A stretch of DNA of 15,662 bases from Sphingopyxis sp. Its GTDB lineage: Bacteria > Pseudomonadota > Alphaproteobacteria > Sphingomonadales > Sphingomonadaceae. The DNA lies in NCBI GenBank assembly GCA_013911715.1, contig JACEST010000034.1:1-15662 (forward strand), written 5' to 3'. The position numbers and the translations under genes are program-made. Positions 8,993 to 14,837 of this stretch are shown piece by piece. Under the pieces are notes generated by a model. The model did not search any database, was not told the DNA's origin, and saw only the letters and a program-made list of their open reading frames with translations. The number at the start of each line of letters is the position of its first letter. Positions within the stretch are counted from its first letter, which is position 1.

Positions 8993-9010
8993 CTTGACGT
9001 TCACGTAAAG
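8993..9010. promoter_or_regulatory. 18-bp dyad resembling a MerR-family (LiuR-type) operator
   Basis: The sequence CTTGACGTTCACGTAAAG is an imperfect palindrome in which seven of nine base pairs are symmetric (CTTnACGT-N2-ACGTnAAG). From memory this is close to the TTnACGT-N2-ACGTnAA operators of MerR-family regulators such as LiuR, which control branched-chain amino-acid and fatty-acid catabolism in proteobacteria. TTGACG inside it could be the -35 element facing the nitronate monooxygenase gene, as in MerR promoters. No MerR-type gene lies in the window. It sits 34 bases from the nadC ATG and 122 bases from the monooxygenase ATG. Confidence 0.45.
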
Positions 9011-9035
9011 TGGCGCGACGTTGTGACCCTCAGTC

Positions 9036-9113
9036 CGTCATTGCGAGCGCAGCGAAGCAATCCAGGGGCGGCACTGCACTGCCCTGGATTGCTTCGCTGC
9101 GCTCGCAATGACG
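9036..9113. repeat. Palindromic repeat, family 2 (32-bp perfect arms)
   Basis: Arms 9036-9067 and 9082-9113 are perfect reverse complements with a 14-base loop. The outer end begins CGTCATTGCGAGCGCAGCG. Sequences of this CGTCATTGCGAGCG...GCAATCC type are known as dispersed intergenic palindromes in many bacteria (from memory, no search run). This copy lies between divergent genes rather than between convergent ones. It is 19 bases before the nitronate monooxygenase ATG, so it would be transcribed as a long hairpin in that gene's 5' leader if the promoter is near the dyad at 8993-9010. No target-site duplication is visible. Confidence 0.9.
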
Positions 9114-9132
9114 ACAAAAGCAAAGGAAATCC

Positions 9133-10269
9133 ATGCAATCGCCCATCTGCGCCATGCTCGGCATCGAATTTCCGCTGCTCGCCTTTTCGCACTGCCGCGA
9201 CGTGGTCGTTGCGGTGTCGAAGGCGGGGGGCATGGGCGTGTTCGGTGCCGCCGCGCTGCCACCGCATCGGCTCGAGGAGGAACTGGCGTGGATTGACGCG
9301 CATATCGGCGGACGGCCCTATGGTGTCGATCTGATCGTGCCCAACAGCTTTGCGGGCAAGGGAGAGAGCAGCCCGCGCACCGCGCCGGTTATTCCGGCGA
9401 CGCACCGCGAATTTGTCGCGGGTCTGCTGGGCCAGCACGGCGTCGATGCAACCGGCCTCACGCCGCCCAACGCCAGCCGCAACAGCCTGGGTAATAATAT
9501 GCGCGACGCCGGTGCGGCCGCACTGCTCGAGGTTGCCTTTCGCCATCCCATCGGCCTCGTCGCCAACGCGCTGGGCGTCCCGCCGCCACTGATGCTTGAG
9601 CTGGGCAAGGCTCATAATGTCCCCGTCGCTGCGCTGGTCGGCACGCGCGATCATGCACTGGCGCAGGTCCGCGCCGGGGTCGATATTCTCGTCGTCGCAG
9701 GCGGCGAAGCGGGCGGCCATTGCGGCGAAGTCGCGACGATGGTGCTGGTCCCCGAAGTGGCCGAAGCAGTCACAGCCATCGGCGCTGCCACCCCGATACT
9801 TGCCGCAGGCGGCATCGTCACCGGGCGGCAAATGGCCGCTGCTATGGCGATGGGCGCGCACGGCGCCTGGACCGGGTCGGTGTGGCTGACCACCGCCGAG
9901 GCCGAGACCAACCCGGTGGTCAAAGAAAAAATGCTCGCCGCCTCGTCGCGCGACACGATACGTTCGAACAGCCGCACCGGCAAACCATCGCGCCAGCTGC
10001 GCTCGGCGTGGACTGATGCGTGGGAGGCCGACGGCGCGCCAAAGCCCCTCCCCATGCCGCTGCAATCACTCGTCAGCGAACCCGCGCTGCGCCAGGTCGA
10101 CAAGCTGGCCGAGGGCGGCCACGCGGGCGCCAAGACGCTGGCGACTTATTGGGTCGGCCAGGGCGTCGGATTGATGAACGAAAGCATGTCCGCCGGTCAG
10201 GTCGTGCAGGCGTTCAAGGAAAACTGGCTGTCGGCATGCGAACGGTTGAACGGGTTTTTGGGGGAATAA
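9133..10269 (+). CDS. Nitronate monooxygenase (2-nitropropane dioxygenase) family flavoprotein, 378 aa
   Basis: An FMN-dependent TIM-barrel oxidoreductase of the nitronate monooxygenase/2-nitropropane dioxygenase family, which oxidises alkyl nitronates; many members have other or unknown substrates. Visible marks are the N-terminal PLLAFSHCRDVVVAVSKAGG barrel start, the flavin and catalytic loop GGEAGGHCGEV (190-200, His196 at the catalytic position), AAGGI (224-228) with the phosphate-binding glycines, and GAHGAWTGSVWL (241-252). The ATG at 9133 has a good AAGGA site. The length of 378 aa exceeds short NMO types because of an insertion around 75-125 and a C-terminal extension. It stands alone on the plus strand between two palindromic repeats, with a MerR/LiuR-like dyad upstream that would fit fatty-acid or amino-acid catabolic control (inference). 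The true substrate is unknown. Confidence 0.85.
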   Translation: MQSPICAMLGIEFPLLAFSHCRDVVVAVSKAGGMGVFGAAALPPHRLEEELAWIDAHIGGRPYGVDLIVPNSFAGKGESSPRTAPVIPATHREFVAGLLGQHGVDATGLTPPNASRNSLGNNMRDAGAAALLEVAFRHPIGLVANALGVPPPLMLELGKAHNVPVAALVGTRDHALAQVRAGVDILVVAGGEAGGHCGEVATMVLVPEVAEAVTAIGAATPILAAGGIVTGRQMAAAMAMGAHGAWTGSVWLTTAEAETNPVVKEKMLAASSRDTIRSNSRTGKPSRQLRSAWTDAWEADGAPKPLPMPLQSLVSEPALRQVDKLAEGGHAGAKTLATYWVGQGVGLMNESMSAGQVVQAFKENWLSACERLNGFLGE

Positions 10270-10273
10270 CAAT

Positions 10274-10351
10274 CGTCGCCCCTGCGCAGGCAGGGGCCGC
10301 TATCGGCAAGGTGCATTGTGGCCAAAGGCCCCTGCCTGCGCAGGGGCGACG
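10274..10351. repeat. REP-like inverted repeat, family 1, copy B (25-bp perfect arms)
   Basis: Arms 10274-10298 and 10327-10351 are perfect reverse complements with a 28-base loop. The arm is the same as in copy A (132-209) except in its central bases: the mini-hairpin loops here are GCAG (left) and CTGC (right) instead of GAAG and CTTC. The element starts four bases after the nitronate monooxygenase stop and ends seven bases before the cyclophilin stop, again filling a convergent gap. It probably serves as a bidirectional transcription end (inference). Confidence 0.9.
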
Positions 10352-10358
10352 CTTGCAC

Positions 10359-10808
10359 TCACCCCACCGTCGCCGTCAAAATCTTGCCCGGCTCGCGCGG
10401 CGGCTCGCCCTTGGGCAGCGCGTCGACGGCATCCATGCCCGAAATCACCTCGCCCCACACCGTATATTGCTTGTCGAGGAAGCGCGCGTCGTCAAAGCAG
10501 ATGAAAAACTGGCTATTGGCGCTGTTCGGGTTCTGCGAGCGCGCCATCGAACACACGCCGCGCACATGCGGTTCGGCGGAAAATTCGGCCTGAATGTCGG
10601 GCAGCTGCGATCCGCCCATGCCCGAACCCGTCGGGTCGCCGCCCTGTGCCATGAAACCTGCGATGACGCGGTGGAACACGACGCCGTCATAAAAGCCCTC
10701 ACCCGCCAATTGCGTGATCTGGGCCACATGCTTGGGGGCAAGGTCGGGGCGCAGGCGGATGACCACCTCGCCGGTCGAAAGCGTCAGCGTCAGCGTCTGG
10801 TCGGTCAT
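10359..10808 (-). CDS. Cyclophilin-type peptidyl-prolyl cis-trans isomerase, cytoplasmic, 149 aa
   Basis: Catalyses cis-trans isomerisation of X-Pro bonds. Cyclophilin motifs are all present: GFYDGVVFHRVI (38-49, catalytic Arg47 in FHR), GFMAQGGDPTG (51-61), the MARSQNPNSANSQFFI block (88-103) and YTVWGEVISGMD. There is no signal peptide, so this is the cytoplasmic PpiB-like form. The frame is open further upstream, but the ATG at 10808 has a strong GGAG site and gives the usual cyclophilin length and N-terminus (MTDQTLTLTLSTGEV). The gene is divergent from mgtE across 150 bases, in which I see no convincing regulatory site. It is separated from the convergent nitronate monooxygenase gene only by repeat copy B. 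Confidence 0.93.
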   Translation of the reverse strand: MTDQTLTLTLSTGEVVIRLRPDLAPKHVAQITQLAGEGFYDGVVFHRVIAGFMAQGGDPTGSGMGGSQLPDIQAEFSAEPHVRGVCSMARSQNPNSANSQFFICFDDARFLDKQYTVWGEVISGMDAVDALPKGEPPREPGKILTATVG

Positions 10809-10958
10809 CGGGCTTCTCCTGCTATAATATTGCCGCTCGCCATAGCGGGGCGGACGCGGCTTGCCAGCGGAAAAATGCGTGCGCCCCGCCGCAGCGTTGC
10901 CATCGGCGGAGGCGAGGACTAGGGACGGGTCGGCAACGGGTATAGGGAGGCGCGCGCG

Positions 10959-12371
10959 ATGGACGAAGCAACGCAGCACGCGGCCGACCCGGCAAACCCC
11001 GTTCGCACCGATTTCGACGACGAAAACCGCCTGCGCCCACAATTTGTGCGCGAGGTGCTCGATCTTGCCGAAGCGGGCGATGCCGAAGCCGCGCGCGAGC
11101 GCGTCGGGCGGCTCCATCCCGCCGACATCGCCGACCTGTTCGAGCTCGCGCCCGCCGATGGCCGCGCATTGCTGGCGGCGACGCTAGGCGAACTGGTGTC
11201 CGCCGATGTGCTGGCGGAAATGAACGATTATGTGCGCGACGATCTGGTCGAACTGCTTGCGCCTGAACAGCTGGCCGAACTGGCTTCCGAGCTCGACACC
11301 GATGATGCGGTCGCGATCATCGCCGAGCTCGAGGCCGATGAACAGCAAGCCGTGCTCGAGGCGATGGAGCCCGAGGATCGCGCAGCCATCGAAGATGCGC
11401 TATCCTATCCCGAGGAGTCCGCCGGCCGCCTGATGCAGCGCGATCTGGTCGCGGTGCCCGAACATGTCACCGTCGGCGATGTCATCGACCAATTGCGCGA
11501 AGGCGCAGACTTCACCACCGATTTCTGGGAAATCTTCGTCGTCGACCCGCGCCACAAGCCGGTCGGCACCTGCCAGCTTAGCTGGATTTTGCGCACCCCG
11601 CGCGACATTGCCATCACCGACGTTATGAAGCGCGAACAGCGCCTGATCCCAGCCGACATGGATCAGGAAGAAGTCGCGCTGATGTTTCAGAAATATGCGC
11701 TCATTTCCGCCGCGGTGGTTGATCCGGCGGGACGGCTGGTCGGCATGATCACGGTCGATGACGTCGTCCACATCATCCAGGAAGAAGCGGGCGAGGATGT
11801 GCTGCGCCTGTCGGGCGCGGGCGACGGCGACATTAACGAACCCGTTGCCGAAACCTATAAGGTGCGTGTGCGCTGGCTGATCGCCAATCTGGGCACCGCC
11901 TTGATCGCCACCTCGATCATTGGCCTGTTCGGCGCGGCGATCGAACAGATGGTGGCGCTCGCAGCACTGATGCCAATTGTCGCGGGGGTCGGGGGCAATG
12001 CCGGGACCCAAACGCTGGCAGTGACGGTGCGCGCGCTCGCCACCAACCAGGTCACGGCATCGAACAGCGGGCGAGCAATCTGGCGCGAAATGCGCATCGC
12101 GATGCTCAACGGCGCGACCATTGCCGCCATCGCCGGCACCGCTACCGCGCTATGGTTCGCCAGTCCACTGCTCGGTGCAGTCATTGCCTCGGCGATGATC
12201 GTCAATATTTTGGTGGCCGGGGTCGCGGGCGTGGCTATCCCCCTGCTGTTCGACCGGTTCGATCAGGACCCTGCCGTCGCCAGCTCGATCTTTGTCACGA
12301 TGATCACCGACAGCATGGGATTCCTCGCCTTTCTGGGCCTCGCGGTCGGCAGCGGACTGGTGGGACGCTGA
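10959..12371 (+). CDS. mgtE: MgtE, magnesium channel/transporter, 470 aa
   Basis: An inner-membrane Mg2+ channel gated by cytosolic Mg2+. Domain order is as in the family: an acidic superhelical N-domain (about residues 25-155, rich in Glu/Asp), two CBS domains (about 157-220 and 222-282, the second containing GMITVDDVV), a connecting plug helix, and a C-terminal membrane domain of five helices (about 305-468). The pore signature PIVAGVGGNAGTQTLAV (339-355) is present, as is the conserved Asp near D451 (MITDSMGF) that binds Mg2+ in the pore. The ATG at 10959 has a GGGAGG site eight bases away. Length is normal. It appears monocistronic: a weak intrinsic terminator follows the stop. I see no Mg2+ riboswitch (M-box) in the 150-base upstream gap. 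Confidence 0.95.
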   Translation: MDEATQHAADPANPVRTDFDDENRLRPQFVREVLDLAEAGDAEAARERVGRLHPADIADLFELAPADGRALLAATLGELVSADVLAEMNDYVRDDLVELLAPEQLAELASELDTDDAVAIIAELEADEQQAVLEAMEPEDRAAIEDALSYPEESAGRLMQRDLVAVPEHVTVGDVIDQLREGADFTTDFWEIFVVDPRHKPVGTCQLSWILRTPRDIAITDVMKREQRLIPADMDQEEVALMFQKYALISAAVVDPAGRLVGMITVDDVVHIIQEEAGEDVLRLSGAGDGDINEPVAETYKVRVRWLIANLGTALIATSIIGLFGAAIEQMVALAALMPIVAGVGGNAGTQTLAVTVRALATNQVTASNSGRAIWREMRIAMLNGATIAAIAGTATALWFASPLLGAVIASAMIVNILVAGVAGVAIPLLFDRFDQDPAVASSIFVTMITDSMGFLAFLGLAVGSGLVGR

Positions 12372-12373
12372 CT

Positions 12374-12398
12374 GTCGGTCGCGCCGGCCAATTTTTTT
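12374..12398 (+). terminator. Probable intrinsic terminator of mgtE
   Basis: Three bases after the mgtE stop, GTCGG (12374-12378) can pair with CCGGC (12384-12388) with one G-U pair and a five-base loop. After three more bases comes a run of seven T (12392-12398). The stem is short, so termination may be partial. It is the only T-run following a stem that I found in the window. Confidence 0.5.
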
Positions 12399-12408
12399 CA
12401 TACCCGGT

Positions 12409-12434
12409 GAAACCTTTTGCACCATTGGGCCGTT
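12409..12434 (+). promoter_or_regulatory. EcfG-like general-stress promoter candidate for the entericidin gene
   Basis: GAAAC (12409-12413) and CGTT (12431-12434) are separated by 17 bases. Alphaproteobacterial EcfG sigma factors recognise GGAAC-N16-17-CGTT, so this is one mismatch from consensus in the -35. TATACAT follows at 12434-12440. The site lies between the mgtE terminator and the entericidin ATG, giving a leader of roughly 120 bases. The match is short, so it remains a candidate. Confidence 0.35.
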
Positions 12435-12443
12435 ATACATGAT

Positions 12444-12529
12444 GGATAGCGTATAGCCCCCCAACCCGCGCTATCCAGCACCATGGGCCCGGCGCCGCAT
12501 TACCTCCCCCCCCCAATGCGCGCCGGGCC
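12444..12529 (+). other. Structured leader upstream of the entericidin gene (two hairpins)
   Basis: Hairpin 1 pairs GGATAGCG (12444-12451) with CGCTATCC (12469-12476). Hairpin 2 pairs 12486-12501 with 12515-12529 (15 pairs with one bulged C), a very GC-rich stem. Its 13-base loop contains CCTCC followed by a run of nine C (12506-12514). The loop's CCTCC (12503-12507) is complementary to the GGAGG of the entericidin ribosome site (12553-12557). This could be a translational control element, part of a small RNA, or an imperfect terminator (hairpin 2 is followed only by TATTTCTT). No known riboswitch class is recognised. Confidence 0.4.
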
Positions 12530-12563
12530 TATTTCTTGCTGAAAAGACAGAAGGAGGGCTTTG

Positions 12564-12692
12564 ATGTCCCGCATAGCCAAGATCATCCTGACCATCGCCG
12601 GAGCCGCAACGCTCGCGGCATGCAACACCATCGCAGGTATCGGCCGCGACGTTGAATCGGTCGGCGAGACGGTGGAAGACGCCGCGACCTAA
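12564..12692 (+). CDS. Entericidin EcnA/B-family small lipoprotein, 42 aa
   Basis: A 42-codon gene starting at ATG 12564 behind a strong ribosome site (AGGAGGG, five bases spacing). The product has a short basic start (MSRIAK), a hydrophobic stretch and a lipobox LAAC with the lipidated Cys at residue 20. The mature part CNTIAGIGRDVESVGETVED is the typical entericidin sequence. Family members are tiny membrane lipoproteins; E. coli EcnA and EcnB were described as an antidote and toxin pair under stationary-phase control. In alphaproteobacteria they are usually single genes of uncertain function, as here. No partner gene is adjacent. An EcfG-like promoter and hairpins precede it; repeat family 3 begins four bases after its stop. 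Confidence 0.9.
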   Translation: MSRIAKIILTIAGAATLAACNTIAGIGRDVESVGETVEDAAT

Positions 12693-12696
12693 GTGG

Positions 12697-12780
12697 TGCT
12701 GCGCTCCGGCGCAGGCCGGAGCCTTGGCCGCGCAAACTGCGCTTTGACGCCAAAGCTCCGGCCTGCGCCGGAGCACAGCA
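12697..12780. repeat. REP-like inverted repeat, family 3 (32-base arms, two mismatches)
   Basis: Arms 12697-12728 and 12749-12780 are reverse complements with two mismatches. The core 12703-12722 and 12755-12774 is a perfect 20-bp match (GCTCCGGCGCAGGCCGGAGC on the left). As in family 1, each core is itself a hairpin (GCTCCGG, six bases, CCGGAGC). It starts four bases after the entericidin stop and ends ten bases before the tatC stop, filling the convergent gap. It is a likely bidirectional terminator (inference). Confidence 0.88.
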
Positions 12781-12790
12781 TTTTCAAAAG

Positions 12791-13585
12791 TTAGAGTGCT
12801 TCCGCCTCTTCGGCCTTGGCCTTGTCGCGGCGGTGCTGGGTGAACCAGATCGCCACGAGCGACACTTCGTAGAGCAGGATCATCGGCACGGCGAGCAGGA
12901 ACTGGCTGAGCACGTCGGGCGGGGTCGCCACCGCCGCAATCGCAAAAGCCGCGACAATCATATAACGCCGCGCCCCAACCAGTTGAGCGCGCGTCACAAT
13001 CCCCGACCGTTCGAGCAGCATCAGCAATATCGGCAGCAGGAAACAGATGCCAAACGCCATCATGAAATGCATGATGAAGGATAAATAGCTCCCCGCTGAC
13101 GGCAAAGCCTCTTGCGACACCCCGCCCAGATCGCCCTGAAAACTCAGCAGAAAGGTCAGCGCCACCGGCACTGCGCCATAATAGGCCGTCGCTGCGCCCA
13201 GCGTGAACAACAGCGGCGTCGCCAGGATGAAGGGCAGCAGAGCCCGCTTCTCCTTGGCGTAAAGCCCAGGCGCGACAAATTTCCACAATTGGTTGGCGAT
13301 CACCGGAAACGCCAGCATCACCGCCGCAAACAGTGCGACCTTTATCTCGACAAAAAAGGCTTCGAACAATTGCGTGTAGATGAGTTTCGACTGCCCCGCC
13401 GCCACCAGCGGCGCGACCAGAAAGGTGTAAATTGGCTTCACGAAATAAAAGCACACACCAAAGGCCAGCGCCAACGCCACCACCGATTTGAGCAGCCGCG
13501 AACGCAGCTCGATCAGATGATCGAGCAGCGGCATTTTGCTCTTGTCGAGCTCCTCGCCACCAGCAATCGGCGTTTCGGCGGTCAT
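12791..13585 (-). CDS. tatC: TatC, Sec-independent twin-arginine translocase receptor subunit, 264 aa
   Basis: The six-helix inner-membrane core of the Tat exporter, which recognises twin-arginine signal peptides and moves folded proteins to the periplasm. Diagnostic features are HLIELRSRLL (23-32) before helix 1, the EAFFVEIKVALFAA segment (75-88), FVAPGLYAKEKR (103-114), and TPPDVLSQFLLAVPMILLYE (221-240) across helix 5. The C-terminal tail is charged (RRDKAKAEEAE). Its ATG overlaps the tatB stop (ATGA), so translation is coupled. It is the last gene of the minus-strand scpA-scpB-tatA-tatB-tatC run. In related genomes serS often follows tatC (from memory); here a repeat and an entericidin gene follow instead. 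Confidence 0.96.
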   Translation of the reverse strand: MTAETPIAGGEELDKSKMPLLDHLIELRSRLLKSVVALALAFGVCFYFVKPIYTFLVAPLVAAGQSKLIYTQLFEAFFVEIKVALFAAVMLAFPVIANQLWKFVAPGLYAKEKRALLPFILATPLLFTLGAATAYYGAVPVALTFLLSFQGDLGGVSQEALPSAGSYLSFIMHFMMAFGICFLLPILLMLLERSGIVTRAQLVGARRYMIVAAFAIAAVATPPDVLSQFLLAVPMILLYEVSLVAIWFTQHRRDKAKAEEAEAL

Positions 13586-13947
13586 GGCAGCACGCTTCCC
13601 GGCGGCGGCGCGGCGGGCGCGTCGGGCGTCGACGCGGTCGGGCGCATCAATATTTCGGGGCCATCATCAACGCGCGCCGCGTCCGGGCTGGCCGGAACCG
13701 GCTCATCGACGCGCGGATACTGGCGCATGATTTCCTCATTCTGCTGGCGCCACTGTTTCTCCAGCTCCTCAAGCTCGGCCTCGCGCATCATAGTGTCGAG
13801 GCCGGAGCGGAAATGGCGCGCCATGCCGCGCGCCTTGCCCAGCCATTTGCCAACAAAGCGCATCGCGCGCGGCAAATCCTTTGGCCCGATCACGACCAGC
13901 GCGATCAGGGCGACCAGCAACATTTCGGTCGGGGCAATATCAAACAT
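13582..13947 (-). CDS. tatB: TatB, Sec-independent translocase subunit, 121 aa
   Basis: A single-span membrane protein that forms the signal-peptide receptor complex with TatC. The N-terminus MFDIAPTEMLLVALIALVVIG is typical of TatB (Glu8 in the membrane segment, then GPKDLPRAMR at the hinge). An amphipathic, charged helix (about 30-75) and a proline/alanine-rich, disordered tail follow. TatB is distinguished from TatA by FDI at the start and the GPKDLP hinge in place of FGKGR. The stop overlaps the tatC start by four bases, and 29 bases separate the gene from tatA. The ribosome site is weak, so coupling or read-through within the operon probably matters. Confidence 0.95.
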   Translation of the reverse strand: MFDIAPTEMLLVALIALVVIGPKDLPRAMRFVGKWLGKARGMARHFRSGLDTMMREAELEELEKQWRQQNEEIMRQYPRVDEPVPASPDAARVDDGPEILMRPTASTPDAPAAPPPGSVLP

Positions 13948-13976
13948 GGCTCAAAAACCGGCCCTTGTGCGGGCGG

Positions 13977-14207
13977 TCAGACCGGGTCGCGGTCGTTGAT
14001 CACCGTCGTTCCAGGGGCCGGATCGGGCGCACGCTGGCCGTCGATCTGCTTGGGCGCTGCCGCGGTTTCATCCTCAGCCATGCCCTTTTTGAAGCTCTTT
14101 ATGCCCTTGGCGACATCGCCCATCATGTCCGAAAAACGGCCCTTGCCGAACAACAGCAGCACCAGGATGCCGACGATCAGCCAATGCCAAATGCTCAAAC
14201 CACCCAT
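13977..14207 (-). CDS. tatA: TatA, pore-forming subunit of the Sec-independent translocase, 76 aa
   Basis: The small subunit that oligomerises to form the Tat translocation path. It has the N-terminal membrane helix (SIWHWLIVGILVLLLFG, about 5-21), the conserved FGKGR hinge (20-24) and an amphipathic helix ending FKKGM (about 39-43), then an acidic and proline-rich tail. Length is normal for alphaproteobacteria. The ATG at 14207 has an AGGAG site eight bases away, the strongest ribosome site in this operon, suggesting independent high translation. That agrees with the known excess of TatA over TatBC. The scpB stop is 24 bases upstream. Confidence 0.95.
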   Translation of the reverse strand: MGGLSIWHWLIVGILVLLLFGKGRFSDMMGDVAKGIKSFKKGMAEDETAAAPKQIDGQRAPDPAPGTTVINDRDPV

Positions 14208-14231
14208 GTCAGAATCTCCTAGAGGGCCAAC

Positions 14232-14837
14232 TTAGGCCTCTTCGCCGTCCTTTACCAGATCGGTGCCATCAATCGAAGCTTCAAGCGCCGCTTCATAGGC
14301 CAAATCGACCGGATCGAGCAGCCCCGCTGCGCGCAAATCGTCAATGCCCGGCAAATCCTTACGATTGGAGAGGCCAAAGTGCGTCAGAAAATCGCCCGTC
14401 GTCTTGTAAATCAGCGGCCGTCCCGGCACTTCGCGCCGCCCGGCGGGGGCAATCCACCCTGCCTCCATCAGCACATCCAGCGTGCCTTTCGCCGTTTGCA
14501 CCCCGCGAATAGCCTCGATCTCGGCGCGGCTGACGGGTTCGTGATAGGCGATGATTGCCAGCACCTCGGTCGCTGCGCGCGACAATTTTCGCACCTCGTC
14601 GCGTTCACGGCGCAGCAGATGGGCCAGATCGGCAGGCGTCTGGAAATGCCAGCGGCCACCGCGCTCGACCAGTTCGATGCCGGTCCCGGCGTGGCGCGCG
14701 GCGATGCTCGCCACCATGGCGCGCACCTCGGCCAGCGTCGCACCGACCCGCTCACCCAGCTCGCGCGCGTCGAGCGGAGCCTCGGCGGCGAACAGCATTG
14801 CCTCGACCGCGCGTTCGCGCTCATCCATTATGCTCAC
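14232..14837 (-). CDS. scpB: ScpB, segregation and condensation protein B, 201 aa
   Basis: The winged-helix dimer that joins ScpA and SMC in the bacterial condensin complex, acting in chromosome compaction and segregation. Family marks are the N-terminal AVEAMLFAAEAPL (10-22), the central LSRAATEVLAIIAYHEPVSR block (about 85-104) with IRGVQTAKGTLDVLMEAGWI, and the C-terminal LPGIDDL. Start choice: the GTG at 14837 makes a GTGA overlap with the scpA stop, the usual coupling in this operon; the ATG at 14828 is the alternative and would remove only three residues. Length fits the family. It precedes tatA by 24 bases. Confidence 0.93.
   Translation of the reverse strand: MSIMDERERAVEAMLFAAEAPLDARELGERVGATLAEVRAMVASIAARHAGTGIELVERGGRWHFQTPADLAHLLRRERDEVRKLSRAATEVLAIIAYHEPVSRAEIEAIRGVQTAKGTLDVLMEAGWIAPAGRREVPGRPLIYKTTGDFLTHFGLSNRKDLPGIDDLRAAGLLDPVDLAYEAALEASIDGTDLVKDGEEA

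Noticed and set aside
10809..10958. Possible Mg2+-sensing M-box riboswitch or clear promoter before mgtE
   Set aside because: The gap is only 150 bases and shared with a divergent gene. No conserved M-box helices are evident, and TATAAT at 10823-10828 has no matching -35 in either direction. Not enough to call.
10809..11117. N-terminal extension of the cyclophilin frame, which stays open upstream to 11117
   Set aside because: The extension is antisense to the mgtE N-terminus and has no homology-like features. The ATG at 10808 has a strong ribosome site and gives the normal cyclophilin length.
12486..12540. Hairpin 2 before the entericidin gene as the mgtE intrinsic terminator
   Set aside because: It is more than 110 bases past mgtE, and the following tract TATTTCTT is interrupted. 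The stem with seven T at 12374-12398 is the better terminator candidate. Kept as a leader structure instead.
12471..13454. Long minus-strand open frame (about 327 codons) covering tatC and the entericidin gene
   Set aside because: It lies in a shifted frame over tatC, has low-complexity Arg/Gly/Ala-rich content without domains, and would span a terminator-like repeat. It is a shadow of high-GC coding DNA.
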